A DNA stretch of 64,000 nucleotides from Rhizobium grahamii CCGE 502 (GTDB lineage: Bacteria > Pseudomonadota > Alphaproteobacteria > Rhizobiales > Rhizobiaceae), in assembly GCF_000298315.2 (NCBI RefSeq), contig NZ_AEYE02000037.1, forward strand, positions 1 through 64,000, read 5' to 3'. Within the stretch, counting starts at the first letter, position 1. Every line of letters begins with the position of its first letter. Below are positions 44,670 through 54,226 of this stretch, piece after piece. Below the pieces are notes generated by a model. It was not told where the DNA came from. It did not search any database and was given only the letters and a program-made list of their open reading frames with translations. Made by a program: the position numbers and the translations under genes.

Positions 44670-45353
44670 CTACGACCGGGCAAAAACACTGCTGGCATCA
44701 CTAACGATCTCGACGTGATGAAATGCAGCACGTCCGGCCGCTTCCGCGTCAGCACGCATGATCGCCTCGACGATCAAGTCGTGCTCCTCGAACGACTTTG
44801 CCAAGCGGCCTGGCAATCGGAACTGGGCGCTGCGGAAAGGCGCAAGACGCGCCCTCGTCGTGGTCACGAGTTCGAAAATGTGGTCGTTGTGGGCGCCGAG
44901 ATAGAGCCGCGTGTGGAAATCGGTGTTATGTGCGGCATAGTCTTCCTGCCGCCCGGCATGAACGAGGCGCATCGAATTGCGGTGCTCCAGTTCCAACGAC
45001 CGGCGCTCGTCCACGGTCATTCGTTCGGCCGCAAGCCGTGCGCAGATACGCTCAAGTTCAGCCATCGCCTCGAACATCGAATGGAGGTAGTGTTCGGAAA
45101 CATTGGCGACGGCGGCGCTGCGGTTTGGCTCGCGCCTGACCAGACCCATGGCCCCAAGTTCTCGCAAGGCTTCACGCACAGGGGTGCGGGAGACCGCAAA
45201 ACGGTCCGCAAGCGACCCTTCGTCGAGCCTGTCGCCTGGCGACAGTCCCCCTGTCACGATCAGATCAGCGATTGCCCTCACCATCTGTTCGACGGTGGTT
45301 CCGGCCCTCACGACCTCCCTTTTCCGCGTCTGCCGCAAAAGCGTGCCTTCCAT
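44670..45353 (-). CDS. GntR-family (FCD) regulator of the cyanurate-type operon
   Basis: The 227-residue product has a winged-helix domain (DRLDEGSLADRFAVS, RTPVREALRELGAM) and an FCD effector domain with likely metal ligands in NTDFHTRLYLGAHN and AFHHVEI. It is divergent from the importer-hydrolase operon. Three TGCATACA sites in the shared control region, one six bases before this ATG and one overlapping the operon promoter, are its probable operators. The start at 45353 lacks a clear ribosome site, so a downstream start is possible. The ligand may be the ring substrate or an intermediate. Confidence 0.86.
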   Translation of the reverse strand: MEGTLLRQTRKREVVRAGTTVEQMVRAIADLIVTGGLSPGDRLDEGSLADRFAVSRTPVREALRELGAMGLVRREPNRSAAVANVSEHYLHSMFEAMAELERICARLAAERMTVDERRSLELEHRNSMRLVHAGRQEDYAAHNTDFHTRLYLGAHNDHIFELVTTTRARLAPFRSAQFRLPGRLAKSFEEHDLIVEAIMRADAEAAGRAAFHHVEIVSDASSVFARS

Positions 45354-45359
45354 TGCTAG

Positions 45360-45367
45360 TGCATACA
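45360..45367. promoter_or_regulatory. TGCATACA repeat, site 1
   Basis: First of three TGCATACA sites in the divergent control region, lying 7-14 bp upstream of the gntR ATG. Binding here would block gntR expression (autoregulation, inferred). Confidence 0.5.
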
Positions 45368-45522
45368 GATGCTACAGAACCAAGAACAAGTCAAATCCTA
45401 AACATATACAGTTACTTGGCTGAATACTTTCGAATCGGATGAGATATCAGGTTTCGACGACTGCAAACGAAGCGTCTCCAATTAGGGCGGTGATTATTAA
45501 ATCATCATGATGGACATTAAAG

Positions 45523-45530
45523 TGCATACA
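45523..45530. promoter_or_regulatory. TGCATACA repeat, site 2
   Basis: Second TGCATACA site; with the following CTTT it shares 12 bases (TGCATACACTTT) with site 3. It lies about 60 bp upstream of the sigma-54 -24 element. Probable GntR site. Confidence 0.5.
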
Positions 45531-45588
45531 CTTTCATCTCAGTCTACAGCGCTTCTACATTACACGTGCATTTTCAAGGCGTTAATTA

Positions 45589-45609
45589 TTGGCACGCTCA
45601 TTGCATACA
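45589..45609 (+). promoter_or_regulatory. Sigma-54 (-24/-12) promoter overlapped by TGCATACA site 3
   Basis: TTGGCACG, CTCA, TTGCA (45589-45605) matches the RpoN consensus YTGGCACG-N4-TTGCW at every position. It lies 50 bp before the substrate-binding-protein ATG, with the start of transcription expected near 45616. The third TGCATACA repeat (45602-45609) covers the -12 element, so a bound GntR repressor would exclude RNA polymerase. Sigma-54 dependence would tie the operon to nitrogen status through an activator such as NtrC; no clear NtrC site was found upstream. Confidence 0.8.
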
Positions 45610-45654
45610 CTTTGTCGTAACCTTTTTCTCCGGACCAGCCGCAAGGAGCATGCA

Positions 45655-46782
45655 ATGACCGATCTCCTTCCCATGAACCGCCGCAAATTTTTGACTGCAA
45701 CCGCCGCTGGCGCTTTTGCCGCCACCGTTCCAGGCCTCATTTCCTCGCGCGCCCTTGCCCAGAGCGCTCTCACGATCGGCGTCATCTATGTCGGCCCCAA
45801 GGACGATTATGGCTATAACCAGGCACATGCCGAGGGCGCGGCCATCGTCAAGGCAATGCCTGGCGTTACGGTCGTCGAAGAGGAAAACGTCCCCGAGACC
45901 GTCGACGTCCAGAAGACGATGGAATCGATGATAAATCTCGACGGCGCGACGCTGCTGTTTCCGACATCATTCGGCTATTTCGATCCGCACATGCTAGCCA
46001 TGGCCGCCAAGTATCCGGACATCCAGTTCCGCCATTGCGGCGGCCTCTGGCAGGAAGGCAAGAACCCGATGAATACCGGCTCCTATTTCGGCTATATCGG
46101 CCAGGGCCAGTATCTGAACGGCATCGCCGCAGGCCATGCCACAAAAAGCAAGAAGATCGGCTTCGTCGCAGCCAAGCCTATCCCGCAGGTCGTCCAGAAC
46201 ATCAACTCCTTCCTGCTTGGCGCGCGCAGCGTCGATCCGACGATCACCTGCCAGGTGATTTTCACTGGCGAATGGTCCCTGGCGGTGAAGGAAGCTGAAG
46301 CCACAAACGCGCTGGTCGATCAGGGCGCTGATGTCATCACCTGCCATGTGGACAGCCCGAAGGTCGTGGTCGAGACCGCGGCTGGACGCAATGCCTTCGT
46401 CTGCGGTTATCACGCCAATCAGAGCCCGCTCGCTCCGGAGAAATATCTGACCGGTGCCGAATGGGCCTGGGGGAATGTCTATACCGACTTCGTCAAGAAG
46501 GCTCAGGCGGGCGAGAAGCTCGGCAATTTTGTCCGCGGCGGCCTGAAGGACGGCTTCGTCAAAATGAGTCCGCTCGGACCGGGCGTGCCCGAGGCAGGAC
46601 GCAAGGCCTTCGAGGCGACACATGCGGAGATCATGAAGGGCGGGTTCTCCGTCTTCAAGGGCCCGATCAAGGACAACAGGGGCAACGAGGTTGTTGCCGG
46701 CGGCAAGAGCTTTGCCGAGGACGCCATCGAGCTCGAGAGCATGGACTACCTGGTCGAAGGCGTCGTCGGATCCACCGCCTGA
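45655..46782 (+). CDS. BMP-family ABC transporter substrate-binding protein
   Basis: This 375-residue periplasmic protein of the basic-membrane-protein (BMP/PnrA-like) family has a twin-arginine signal (NRRKFLTATAAGAFAATVPG, cleavage after about residue 38). The motifs GYNQAHAEGAAIVKA, TGSYFGYIGQGQYLNGIAAG and ITCHVDSPK follow. BMP proteins typically bind nucleosides or purine-like rings, so uptake of a planar N-heterocycle such as cyanuric acid or barbiturate fits the enzymes downstream. ATG 45655 follows AAGGAG by nine bases; a longer frame start at 45589 would overlap the promoter. It is first gene of the operon. Confidence 0.88.
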   Translation: MTDLLPMNRRKFLTATAAGAFAATVPGLISSRALAQSALTIGVIYVGPKDDYGYNQAHAEGAAIVKAMPGVTVVEEENVPETVDVQKTMESMINLDGATLLFPTSFGYFDPHMLAMAAKYPDIQFRHCGGLWQEGKNPMNTGSYFGYIGQGQYLNGIAAGHATKSKKIGFVAAKPIPQVVQNINSFLLGARSVDPTITCQVIFTGEWSLAVKEAEATNALVDQGADVITCHVDSPKVVVETAAGRNAFVCGYHANQSPLAPEKYLTGAEWAWGNVYTDFVKKAQAGEKLGNFVRGGLKDGFVKMSPLGPGVPEAGRKAFEATHAEIMKGGFSVFKGPIKDNRGNEVVAGGKSFAEDAIELESMDYLVEGVVGSTA

Positions 46783-46802
46783 TGAATTGAGGGAGACGTG
46801 CC

Positions 46803-47933
46803 ATGACGGTCGAGACCCACGATCCAGCAATGACAATCGCTCCTGCCAAATCAGCCTCGTTACGTCCTGCCGTCGAATGGCTGGCGCGGCGGACAGAGCC
46901 CGTCGCCATCGGCCTCGTGGCCATCCTGATCGGCCTTGGGCTTTTCTCCCTCTTCATTCTCATCATCGGCAAATCGCCGGTGATGCTTTTCCAACTGATG
47001 TATACGGGCGGCTTCGGCAGCTGGTTTTCAATCCAGAACAGCTTGAGCCGCGCCGCGCCCCTCCTCCTGACCGCGCTTTGTGTCGCGCTTCCGGCGCGCC
47101 TCGGCCTGGTGATCATCGGCGGCGAAGGCGCCGTCGTGCTGGGCGGGGTCGCCGCCGCAGCCACGGCGTTGCCGCTTGTCGACCTTGCACCCGCCTGGCC
47201 GACACTCATCCTCATGGCAATGGCGGCGATGATCGCCGGCGGCTTCTGGATCGGTCTGGCAGGCTTCCTGCGTCACTATCGGGGGGTCAACGAAACGATC
47301 TCGTCGCTGCTGCTCGCCTATATCGCCATTGCCCTGATGAACCAGCTCGTTGAGGGACCGCTTCGCGACCCGGCAAGCCTGAACAAGCCGTCCACAGCAC
47401 CGCTGCCGACCGATTACATGCTCGGCAAGATACCCGGCATGGACGTTCACTGGGGACTGGCGATCGGCGTCGTCGCCTGCATTCTCTCATGGGTGCTGAT
47501 CGAAGCAACCAGCTACGGCTTTGCCGCACGCATAGCCGGCGGCAACGTCCGCGCCGCCCAAATTCAGGGTTTGGCCGTCGGCAGGCTGGTCACCGGATTT
47601 GCCGCGATTGCCGGAAGTTTCGCGGGTCTCGCCGGCATGATCGAGGTGGCAGCCGTCCAGGGCAGCGCCAATGCATCGCTTGCGGCAGGTTATGGCTACA
47701 CCGGCATCCTCGTCGCCTTCCTTGCCCGACACAATCCGCTCGCGATCATCCCGGTCGCGATCCTGCTCGGCGGCATTGACGCGTCGGGGGGACTTATCCA
47801 GCGGCGCATGGGACTTCCCGACGCCACGGTGCTGGTTCTCCAGGGCACACTCTTCATCGTCATCCTCTTCTGCGAAACCTTCTACGGCCGCTTCAAGATC
47901 TTCAATCCAGACCTCTGGAAAAGGAGCCAATGA
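46803..47933 (+). CDS. BMP-type ABC transporter permease 1
   Basis: This 376-residue protein has about eight to nine hydrophobic segments and belongs to the branched-chain/nucleoside-type permeases. ARLGLVIIGGEGAVVLGGVAAA and the coupling loop GGNVRAAQIQGLAVGRLV are visible. With the second permease it forms the membrane channel of the importer. GGGAG precedes the ATG, and its stop overlaps the next start. Confidence 0.88.
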   Translation: MTVETHDPAMTIAPAKSASLRPAVEWLARRTEPVAIGLVAILIGLGLFSLFILIIGKSPVMLFQLMYTGGFGSWFSIQNSLSRAAPLLLTALCVALPARLGLVIIGGEGAVVLGGVAAAATALPLVDLAPAWPTLILMAMAAMIAGGFWIGLAGFLRHYRGVNETISSLLLAYIAIALMNQLVEGPLRDPASLNKPSTAPLPTDYMLGKIPGMDVHWGLAIGVVACILSWVLIEATSYGFAARIAGGNVRAAQIQGLAVGRLVTGFAAIAGSFAGLAGMIEVAAVQGSANASLAAGYGYTGILVAFLARHNPLAIIPVAILLGGIDASGGLIQRRMGLPDATVLVLQGTLFIVILFCETFYGRFKIFNPDLWKRSQ

Positions 47934-48859
47934 TGGAAAGCTCGGGCATCGGCATCTGGGGGGTTCCGCTCGCAATTCTCGCCGGCGCGATCCGCGTCTC
48001 GACACCCTTCATCTTCGTCAGTCTTGGCGAAACCATTACCGAGCGCTCCGGCCGCATCAATCTTGGCCTGGAAGGTACGCTCGTCTTCGGAGCCATGACA
48101 GCCTATGCCGTCGCCGTCATGACCGGCTCTCCGTGGCTTGGCGTGCTGGCGGCGATGGGCACGGGAGCGATCTTCGGCCTGCTGCATGGTTGGATCTGCA
48201 AGTGGCCGAAGGTCAACGATATCGCCATCGGCATCGCCATGATGCAGTTCGGGCTCGGCCTCGCCTTCTTTCTCGGCAAGCCGTTCATCCAACCTGCCGC
48301 CCCGCATCTCCCGTCGATTCCGCTCGGCTTCTGGTCCGCCATTCCGCAGATCCAGGCCGCCTTGAACATCAACGTGCTGTTCGTCGTCGGGGCTGCGCTC
48401 GCCTTCCTGCTCTGGTGGGCGTTCCGGAACACGCGCGTCGGACTGATCCTGCGCGTCGTCGGCGACAGCACCGATGCGGCACGCGCTATGGGAATTAATC
48501 CCGACCGCGTCCGCCTGCTCGCCACGGCAACCGGCGGCTCGCTCGCGGCTGTCGGCGGTGCCTATCTCTCGCTCTATTATCCCGGTTCGTGGAACGAAGG
48601 CATCTCGTCCGGGCAGGGCTTGATGGCCGTCGCCCTCGTCATCTTCGCGCGCTGGAATCCGATCGGCTGCTTCTTCGCAGCCTTGCTCTTCGGCGGTGCC
48701 GGCGCTCTTGGTCCGGCACTGCAGTCGGTCGGGGTGACAAAGGGCTACTACCTCTTCTACGCCACCCCTTACGTGCTCACCCTGATTATCCTCATCGCCA
48801 CCTCGTCGCCAAACCGGTCGCTCGCCGGTGCGCCCGGCGCTTTGTCACTGACGAAATGA
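47930..48859 (+). CDS. BMP-type ABC transporter permease 2
   Basis: This 309-residue, multi-helix inner-membrane protein has SLGETITERSGRINLGLEGT near the start and a coupling loop DSTDAARAMGINPDRVRLLATATGG. It is the heterodimer partner of the preceding permease. It starts at the ATG overlapping the upstream stop (4 bp); a second ATG follows directly. The ATPase lies three genes downstream, split from the permeases by hydrolase genes, so transport and catabolism are transcribed together. Confidence 0.88.
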   Translation: MMESSGIGIWGVPLAILAGAIRVSTPFIFVSLGETITERSGRINLGLEGTLVFGAMTAYAVAVMTGSPWLGVLAAMGTGAIFGLLHGWICKWPKVNDIAIGIAMMQFGLGLAFFLGKPFIQPAAPHLPSIPLGFWSAIPQIQAALNINVLFVVGAALAFLLWWAFRNTRVGLILRVVGDSTDAARAMGINPDRVRLLATATGGSLAAVGGAYLSLYYPGSWNEGISSGQGLMAVALVIFARWNPIGCFFAALLFGGAGALGPALQSVGVTKGYYLFYATPYVLTLIILIATSSPNRSLAGAPGALSLTK

Positions 48860-48878
48860 ACCTGAAAGGAACCGAGCA

Positions 48879-49894
48879 ATGAACGGGCTAGGCGGTCTGA
48901 ACAAATCGGAACATGGCGTCGGGATTGGCCTCGTCCAGTTGCAACTGCCCGTCACGGTGACGAAGGCGGACCTTGCCCGCCAGACGCAAGTGATTGTTGA
49001 ACTCGTCGGCAAGGCGAGGCGCAACCAGCCGGGCATGGACCTCGTCGTCTTCCCGGAATATGCGTTGCACGGCCTGTCGATGGACATCAACCCGGAAATC
49101 ATGTGCAGTCTCGACGGCTCCGAAATCGCCGCGTTCAAAGCGGCCTGCCGGGACAACGCCATTTGGGGCTGCTTCTCGATCATGGAGCTGAACCCCGGCG
49201 GCATGCCCTACAATTGCGGTGTCGTCATCGACGACAGAGGTGAGCTCAAGCTCTATTACCGGAAGATGCATCCCTGGGTTCCGGTCGAACCATGGGAACC
49301 TGGCGATCTCGGTATTCCCGTCATCGATGGTCCGAAAGGCGCTAAGCTTGCGCTGATCATCTGCCACGACGGAATGTTCCCGGAAATGCCCGCGAATGCG
49401 CATACAAGGGCGCCGAGATCATGATCCGCACGGCGGGCTACACCGCGCCGATCCGCGACAGCTGGAAGTTCACCAACCAGTCCAATGCCTTCTGCAATCT
49501 GATGGTCACCGCCAACGTCTGCATGTGCGGCTCGGACGGTACCTTCGATTCCATGGGCGAAGGCATGATCTGCAATTTCGACGGCACAATCATCGCCCAC
49601 GGCACATCCGGACGTGTCAACGAAATCGTCACCGCCGAAGTCCGCCCCGATCTCGTCCGCGAGGCGCGCCTCGGCTGGGGCGTGGAGAACAATATCTACC
49701 AGTTGGCCCATCGCGGCTATGTCGCCGTATCTGGTGGCGCCGGGGACGCGCCCTACAGCTACATGCAAGACCTGGTCGCCGGCCGCTACCGACTGCCTTG
49801 GGAAGACGAGATCAAGGTGAAGGACGGCACCTCCTGCGGCTTCGACAAGCCAGTTCGCCGTTACGGCGAAACCCTGAAATCCGCTGCCGAATAG
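48879..49894 (+). pseudogene. Formamidase-type nitrilase-superfamily amidase, frameshifted
   Basis: The first frame has the nitrilase catalytic glutamate in VVFPEYALHG, lysine in LYYRKMHPWVP and cysteine in LALIICHDGMFPE. After ATG 49386-49388 one base is missing, and the frame ends at 49424. The family sequence resumes in the next frame (expected MARECAYKGAEIM, then RTAGYTAPIRDSWKFTNQ) and runs to 49894. Adding one G restores a 339-residue protein like formamidase AmiF. Formamidases release ammonia from formamide; here the enzyme would act on a small amide made by the pathway. AAAGGA precedes the ATG. It is either a recent inactivation or a sequencing error. Confidence 0.85.
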
Positions 49895-49903
49895 GAAGAG
49901 ACG

Positions 49904-50605
49904 ATGGATACCCTGGTTGAGACCAAGACACAGTACATCACCGCTGATCCCTATCCATGGCCCTATAACGGCGCACTCAGACCCGACAACACCGCCCTTA
50001 TCATCATAGACATGCAGACCGATTTCTGTGGCAAGGGCGGCTATGTCGATCATATGGGCTATGACCTCGCGCTTGTGCAGGCGCCGATCACGCCGATCAA
50101 GGCGGTGCTTTCCTCCATGCGCGCCAAGGGCTACCACGTCATCCACACGCGCGAGGGCCACAGGCCCGATCTCGCCGACCTGCCCGCCAACAAGCGTTGG
50201 CGCTCACAGCGCATCGGCGCGGGCATCGGTGATCCCGGCCCCTGCGGCCGTATCCTGACCCGCGGCGAGCCTGGCTGGGACATCATCCCCGAGCTCTATC
50301 CGATCGCCGGCGAAACCATCATCGACAAGCCTGGCAAAGGATCATTCTGCGCCACGGATCTCGAATTGATTCTCAACCAGAAGCGTATCGAGAACATCAT
50401 CCTGACGGGTATCACCACCGATGTCTGCGTCTCGACGACCATGCGCGAGGCCAACGACCGCGGTTTCGAATGCCTGCTTCTGGAAGACTGCTGCGGCGCC
50501 ACCGACTTCGGCAATCATCTGGCGGCCATCAATATGGTGAAGATGCAGGGCGGCGTGTTCGGCTCGGTCTCCAATTCGAAGACGCTGATCGAGGCATTGC
50601 CCTGA
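49904..50605 (+). CDS. biuH: Biuret hydrolase (isochorismatase-family cysteine hydrolase)
   Basis: This 233-residue cysteine hydrolase closely resembles the characterised Rhizobium leguminosarum biuret hydrolase as recalled. The family triad is at D36 ([10 protein letters not shown]), K142 ([10 protein letters not shown]) and C175 (TTDVCVSTT). It converts biuret to allophanate and ammonia. Position before a cyanurate-type ring opener and allophanate hydrolase completes the chain. Its stop overlaps the next start (TGATG). GAAGAG precedes the ATG. Confidence 0.9.
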   Translation: MDTLVETKTQYITADPYPWPYNGALRPDNTALIIIDMQTDFCGKGGYVDHMGYDLALVQAPITPIKAVLSSMRAKGYHVIHTREGHRPDLADLPANKRWRSQRIGAGIGDPGPCGRILTRGEPGWDIIPELYPIAGETIIDKPGKGSFCATDLELILNQKRIENIILTGITTDVCVSTTMREANDRGFECLLLEDCCGATDFGNHLAAINMVKMQGGVFGSVSNSKTLIEALP

Positions 50606-51660
50606 TGCATTCGATGCGCGCTAACGTCTATCGCGTACCCGCAGCTGGCCCCGACGACGTCTCGGGAGTCGAGGCCTTGTTTGCCGCCGGACTGCGACTG
50701 AAGAACGTCGTTGCCATTATGGGCAAGACGGAGGGCAACGGCTGCGTCAACGATTTCACCCGCGGCTATGCATCCCGCTGCTTTGAAACGATGTTTGCAA
50801 AGCAAGGCGTTACAGGCGTTTGCCTCGTCATGTCCGGCGGCACGGAAGGCGCGCTTTCGCCGCATTGGACGGTCTTTCCCCGTGAGCGAAGTGATGCGCC
50901 GGCCAGCCACGCATTGTCGATCGGCACCGCCCGCACACCAACCCTTCCCTTCCACCATCTCGGCCGCCTGCAGCAAATCCTCGCGGTCGCAGAAGGCGTG
51001 AAGGCCGCAATGCGTGATGCCGGCATCGACGATCCCAGGGACATTCATTTCGTCCAGGTCAAATGCCCTCTTCTGACGCTCGACCGTGTCTCGGCCGCCG
51101 AGCATGAAGGCGAGACGGTCGCCACCCGTGACACCCTGAAATCGATGGGTCTGTCGCGAGGCGCCTCGGCCCTGGGGGCGGCCGTTGCATTGGACGAGCT
51201 CGACCACAGCGAGATCGCGGACGGCGATATCTGCAAGCGCTTCGAGCTCTTCTCCCGTTGCGCCTCAACGTCGGCGGGCGTGGAATTGGCCGATCATGAG
51301 ATCCTGGTGCTTGGCATTGGGAAAGGCTGGTGCGGTTCCTTCGCTATCGACCATGCGGTCATGGAAAATGCCATCGATCCCTCTGCCGTCCGCAAGGCGC
51401 GCGATCGTCTCCCTGCGAATGCCAAGCTGGCTGCACTCCTTGCCAAGGCCGAGCCCGACCCATCGGGAAAGGTCGCGGGCCGCCGCCACACCATGCTTGA
51501 TGATTCAGACATATCGGGCATGCGCCATGCCCGCGCCTTCGTTGGCGGCGTGCTCGCCGGCGTCTTCGGTATGACTGATCTCTATGTCTCAGGCGGCGCC
51601 GAACACCAGGGCCCGTCCGGCGGCGACCCCGTCGCCATCATCGTCGAAAAGGAGAGTTGA
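50605..51660 (+). CDS. Ring-opening amidohydrolase, cyanuric acid hydrolase/barbiturase family
   Basis: This 351-residue protein of the AtzD/TrzD/barbiturase family has three similar domains with serine-lysine sites: S77 in VMSGGTEGALSPH with K41 in GKTEGNG; the SRGASALGAAVALDE block (S184/S188) with K153 in VQVKCPLL; and S338 in HQGPSGGDPVAII. Cyanuric acid hydrolase opens the s-triazine ring to carboxybiuret, which decarboxylates to biuret. With biuret and allophanate hydrolases in the operon, cyanuric acid is the most likely substrate; barbiturate cannot be excluded from motifs alone. It overlaps the biuH stop by one base. Confidence 0.88.
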   Translation: MHSMRANVYRVPAAGPDDVSGVEALFAAGLRLKNVVAIMGKTEGNGCVNDFTRGYASRCFETMFAKQGVTGVCLVMSGGTEGALSPHWTVFPRERSDAPASHALSIGTARTPTLPFHHLGRLQQILAVAEGVKAAMRDAGIDDPRDIHFVQVKCPLLTLDRVSAAEHEGETVATRDTLKSMGLSRGASALGAAVALDELDHSEIADGDICKRFELFSRCASTSAGVELADHEILVLGIGKGWCGSFAIDHAVMENAIDPSAVRKARDRLPANAKLAALLAKAEPDPSGKVAGRRHTMLDDSDISGMRHARAFVGGVLAGVFGMTDLYVSGGAEHQGPSGGDPVAIIVEKES

Positions 51661-51661
51661 A

Positions 51662-53212
51662 GTGAGCATCGTTCGCGACACACCCCTTCCGCAGGCGGGC
51701 AAGGCCGTCGGCATCGATACCTTGGGAATGACCATGCGCTTCGGGTCGTTTACGGCTCTTAACGACGTCTCCATCAACATTCCTGCCGGCAGCTTTCATG
51801 CACTGCTCGGCGAGAACGGTGCGGGAAAATCGACCCTCGTCAAATGCATCATGGGCTTCTACCACGCGACTTCGGGCTCGCTTTCGGTGGACGGCCGCGA
51901 AGTTGCGGTCAACTCACCCCGGGATGCTGCAGGCTATGGACTTGGCATGGTCTACCAGCATTTTACGCTGGTTCCTTCATTAACCGGTGCGGAAAACCTC
52001 GTTATCAGCCGGGCAGAGGTGCCCGCTGTCGTCAATTGGGCGAAAGAGCGCCGCGATCTTGAAGCCTTCATGGAGCGGATGCCGTTCAAGATCCCGCTCG
52101 AACGGCCTGTGAGCGAGCTGGCCGCCGGTGAAAAGCAGAAGCTCGAGATCGTCAAACAGCTCTATCTCGGCCGTTCTTTTATCGTGCTCGACGAACCGAC
52201 ATCGGTGCTAACGCCTGCCGAGGCCGACGAGATGCTGGGGCTCGTGCGCGGGATGACCGAGCGCGGCGAGCTGACCGTTCTGATGATCAGCCACAAGTTC
52301 CACGAAGTGACGAAGTTTGCCGATGCTGTTTCGATCCTGCGCCGCGGCAAGCTTGTCGGGAGCGGCAAGGTGGGCGAACTCTCCACCTCCGATATGGCGG
52401 CGATGATGATCGGCGACATCAAGCTTGCCGAACTCGACGCCCGCACACCAATTGGCGAGCGCGCCCCGCTGGTTCTGACGGTCAAGGATGCCAAGGCGCC
52501 GGACCGTTCCGGTCTGAAGAGGATCGAGATCGACAGGCTGAGCGTGCGCTCGGGTGAAATCCTCGGCATCGCCGGCATCTCCGGTAACGGGCAGAAGGAA
52601 CTCACCGAAATCCTCGCCGGACAGCGCCCATTAGAAGCTGGAACCGTCTCCGTCAAGGGCAGCCGCTACGGCGCTACCCGGCCTGAAACCCGGCAATACA
52701 ACGTCCGCTTCATCCCGGAAGAACCGCTGCAAAATGCCTGCGCCCCGAAAATGACCGTCAGCGACAATCTCGCATTCCGCACCTTCGATCTTAAGGCTGG
52801 CGGCGGCGATGCGATCTGGCTCAGCAAGGGCAAGATGAGGAAGCGGGCGGCCGACCTCATTGCCGATTTCAAGGTTAGGACGGCTTCCTCCGCCTCGCCG
52901 ATCGCAGCCCTTTCCGGCGGCAATGTGCAGCGTGCGGTGCTTGCCCGCGAATTGACCGGGGACGTCGACCTTCTGATCGTCTCCAACCCCTGCTTCGGCC
53001 TGGACTTTTCCGCCGTAGCCGACATTCGTGCGCGCATCATGAAGGCGCGCAATGCCGGAACAGCCGTACTCCTCCTGTCCGAAGATCTTGATGAACTCCT
53101 GGAAATGTCGGACCGCATCATGGTCATCTCCGAAGGCAAGCTGGTTTACGAAACCCCGGCGCGTGGTGCCGACATCGGCGTTATTGGCGCCCATATGGCA
53201 GGACATCATTGA
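51662..53212 (+). CDS. BMP-type ABC transporter ATPase (two nucleotide-binding domains)
   Basis: This 516-residue tandem ATPase has a first domain with Walker [11 protein letters not shown]-loop [12 protein letters not shown], a degenerate signature SELAAGEKQ and Walker [12 protein letters not shown]. The second domain has a degenerate Walker A ([10 protein letters not shown]) but a clear signature [15 protein letters not shown], as usual for sugar/nucleoside-type importers. GTG 51662 is chosen because GGAGAG precedes it; a longer upstream frame overlaps the ring-opener gene. It energises the permeases at 46803 and 47930. Confidence 0.88.
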   Translation: MSIVRDTPLPQAGKAVGIDTLGMTMRFGSFTALNDVSINIPAGSFHALLGENGAGKSTLVKCIMGFYHATSGSLSVDGREVAVNSPRDAAGYGLGMVYQHFTLVPSLTGAENLVISRAEVPAVVNWAKERRDLEAFMERMPFKIPLERPVSELAAGEKQKLEIVKQLYLGRSFIVLDEPTSVLTPAEADEMLGLVRGMTERGELTVLMISHKFHEVTKFADAVSILRRGKLVGSGKVGELSTSDMAAMMIGDIKLAELDARTPIGERAPLVLTVKDAKAPDRSGLKRIEIDRLSVRSGEILGIAGISGNGQKELTEILAGQRPLEAGTVSVKGSRYGATRPETRQYNVRFIPEEPLQNACAPKMTVSDNLAFRTFDLKAGGGDAIWLSKGKMRKRAADLIADFKVRTASSASPIAALSGGNVQRAVLARELTGDVDLLIVSNPCFGLDFSAVADIRARIMKARNAGTAVLLLSEDLDELLEMSDRIMVISEGKLVYETPARGADIGVIGAHMAGHH

Positions 53213-53880
53213 TGGTCGATATCGCGGCAGAACCATTTGACTTCACGGCGAAACGCGACGAACTGGCACTCGTTGTCATCGACATGCAGCGCGACTTCGC
53301 CGAGCCTGGCGGCTTCGGCGCCAGTCTTGGCAACGATGTCAGCCGCATTGCCAGGATCGTGCCCGACGTGAAGCGGTTGATCGAGGGTTTCCGCAGGGCG
53401 GGATTGCCCGTTATTCACACAATGGAGTGCCACAAGCCGGATCTCTCCGACCTGCCGCCGGCCAAGCGCAATCGGGGCAGGCCTTCGCTCAAGATCGGCG
53501 ATGAAGGTCCGATGGGGCGCATCCTGATTTCGGGCGAACCTGGAACCGCAATCCTGCCCGAGCTCGCACCCGTCGATGGCGAAATTGTCATAGAGAAGCC
53601 CGGCAAGGGTGCCTTCTACGCGACGCCGCTTGGCGGCATTCTGCAGGAGATGGGCATCAGTCAGCTGGTTTTTGCAGGCGTCACTACAGAAGTCTGCGTT
53701 CAGACGACCATGCGCGAAGCCAATGATCGCGGCTTCGAGTGCCTGCTCGCCGAGGAGGCGACCGAGAGCTATTTCCCTGAATTCAAGAGGGCGGCAATCG
53801 AGATGATCCGCGCCCAGGGCGCGATCGTCGGCTGGACTGCCCGTGTGGACGATATTCTGAAGGGAATTACCGATGCCTGA
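53212..53880 (+). CDS. Isochorismatase-family cysteine hydrolase (second, BiuH/RutB-like)
   Basis: This 222-residue cysteine hydrolase has the triad D24 ([10 protein letters not shown]), K129 (IEKPGKGAF) and C162 ([10 protein letters not shown]). It is homologous to the biuret hydrolase upstream but clearly diverged. It may hydrolyse another ureide or amide, such as ureidomalonate or ureidoacrylate type compounds, or be a second biuret hydrolase. The ATG at 53212 uses the last base of the ATPase stop, and its own end overlaps the cupin gene by 8 bp. Confidence 0.85.
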   Translation: MVDIAAEPFDFTAKRDELALVVIDMQRDFAEPGGFGASLGNDVSRIARIVPDVKRLIEGFRRAGLPVIHTMECHKPDLSDLPPAKRNRGRPSLKIGDEGPMGRILISGEPGTAILPELAPVDGEIVIEKPGKGAFYATPLGGILQEMGISQLVFAGVTTEVCVQTTMREANDRGFECLLAEEATESYFPEFKRAAIEMIRAQGAIVGWTARVDDILKGITDA

Positions 53881-54226
53881 GACGACCCGTGAGATGCTGA
53901 CGCTTGGGGGCTGGAAGGAACTGGCATTCGAGCCCTTCCGCGCCGGGGTTGAAATTCACTGGATCCGCAGGTTCGAAAGCGACCAGCCTGGCGTTGCCCT
54001 TCTCAAATACGGAGCAGGTGCCGCGGTTCCTCGCCACCGTCACGAGGGGCTGGAGACCATTTTTGTTCTCGACGGTACGCAGTCGGACGAAGCCGGTGAT
54101 TACGGCTGCGGCAGTTACGTCGTCAACGCAGCAGGCACCGAACACTCGGTCTGGAGCGATACCGGATGTGTCGTGCTGATCCAATGGGACAGGCCGATCA
54201 GGATCTTGGAAGAGGAAATGGCATGA
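53873..54226 (+). CDS. Small cupin protein (ChrR-like)
   Basis: This 117-residue single-domain cupin has the metal-motif segments [19 protein letters not shown] and GTEHSVWSD. It could bind a metal and act on, or sense, a small polar metabolite; its role in ring or ureide breakdown is unknown. It overlaps both neighbours (8 bp upstream, 4 bp downstream with the allophanate hydrolase), so it is firmly part of the operon. Confidence 0.8.
   Translation: MPETTREMLTLGGWKELAFEPFRAGVEIHWIRRFESDQPGVALLKYGAGAAVPRHRHEGLETIFVLDGTQSDEAGDYGCGSYVVNAAGTEHSVWSDTGCVVLIQWDRPIRILEEEMA

Noticed and set aside
48879-49894. Programmed ribosomal frameshift in the formamidase gene
   Set aside because: No slippery heptamer is present at the break; restoring one G gives the ordinary family sequence.
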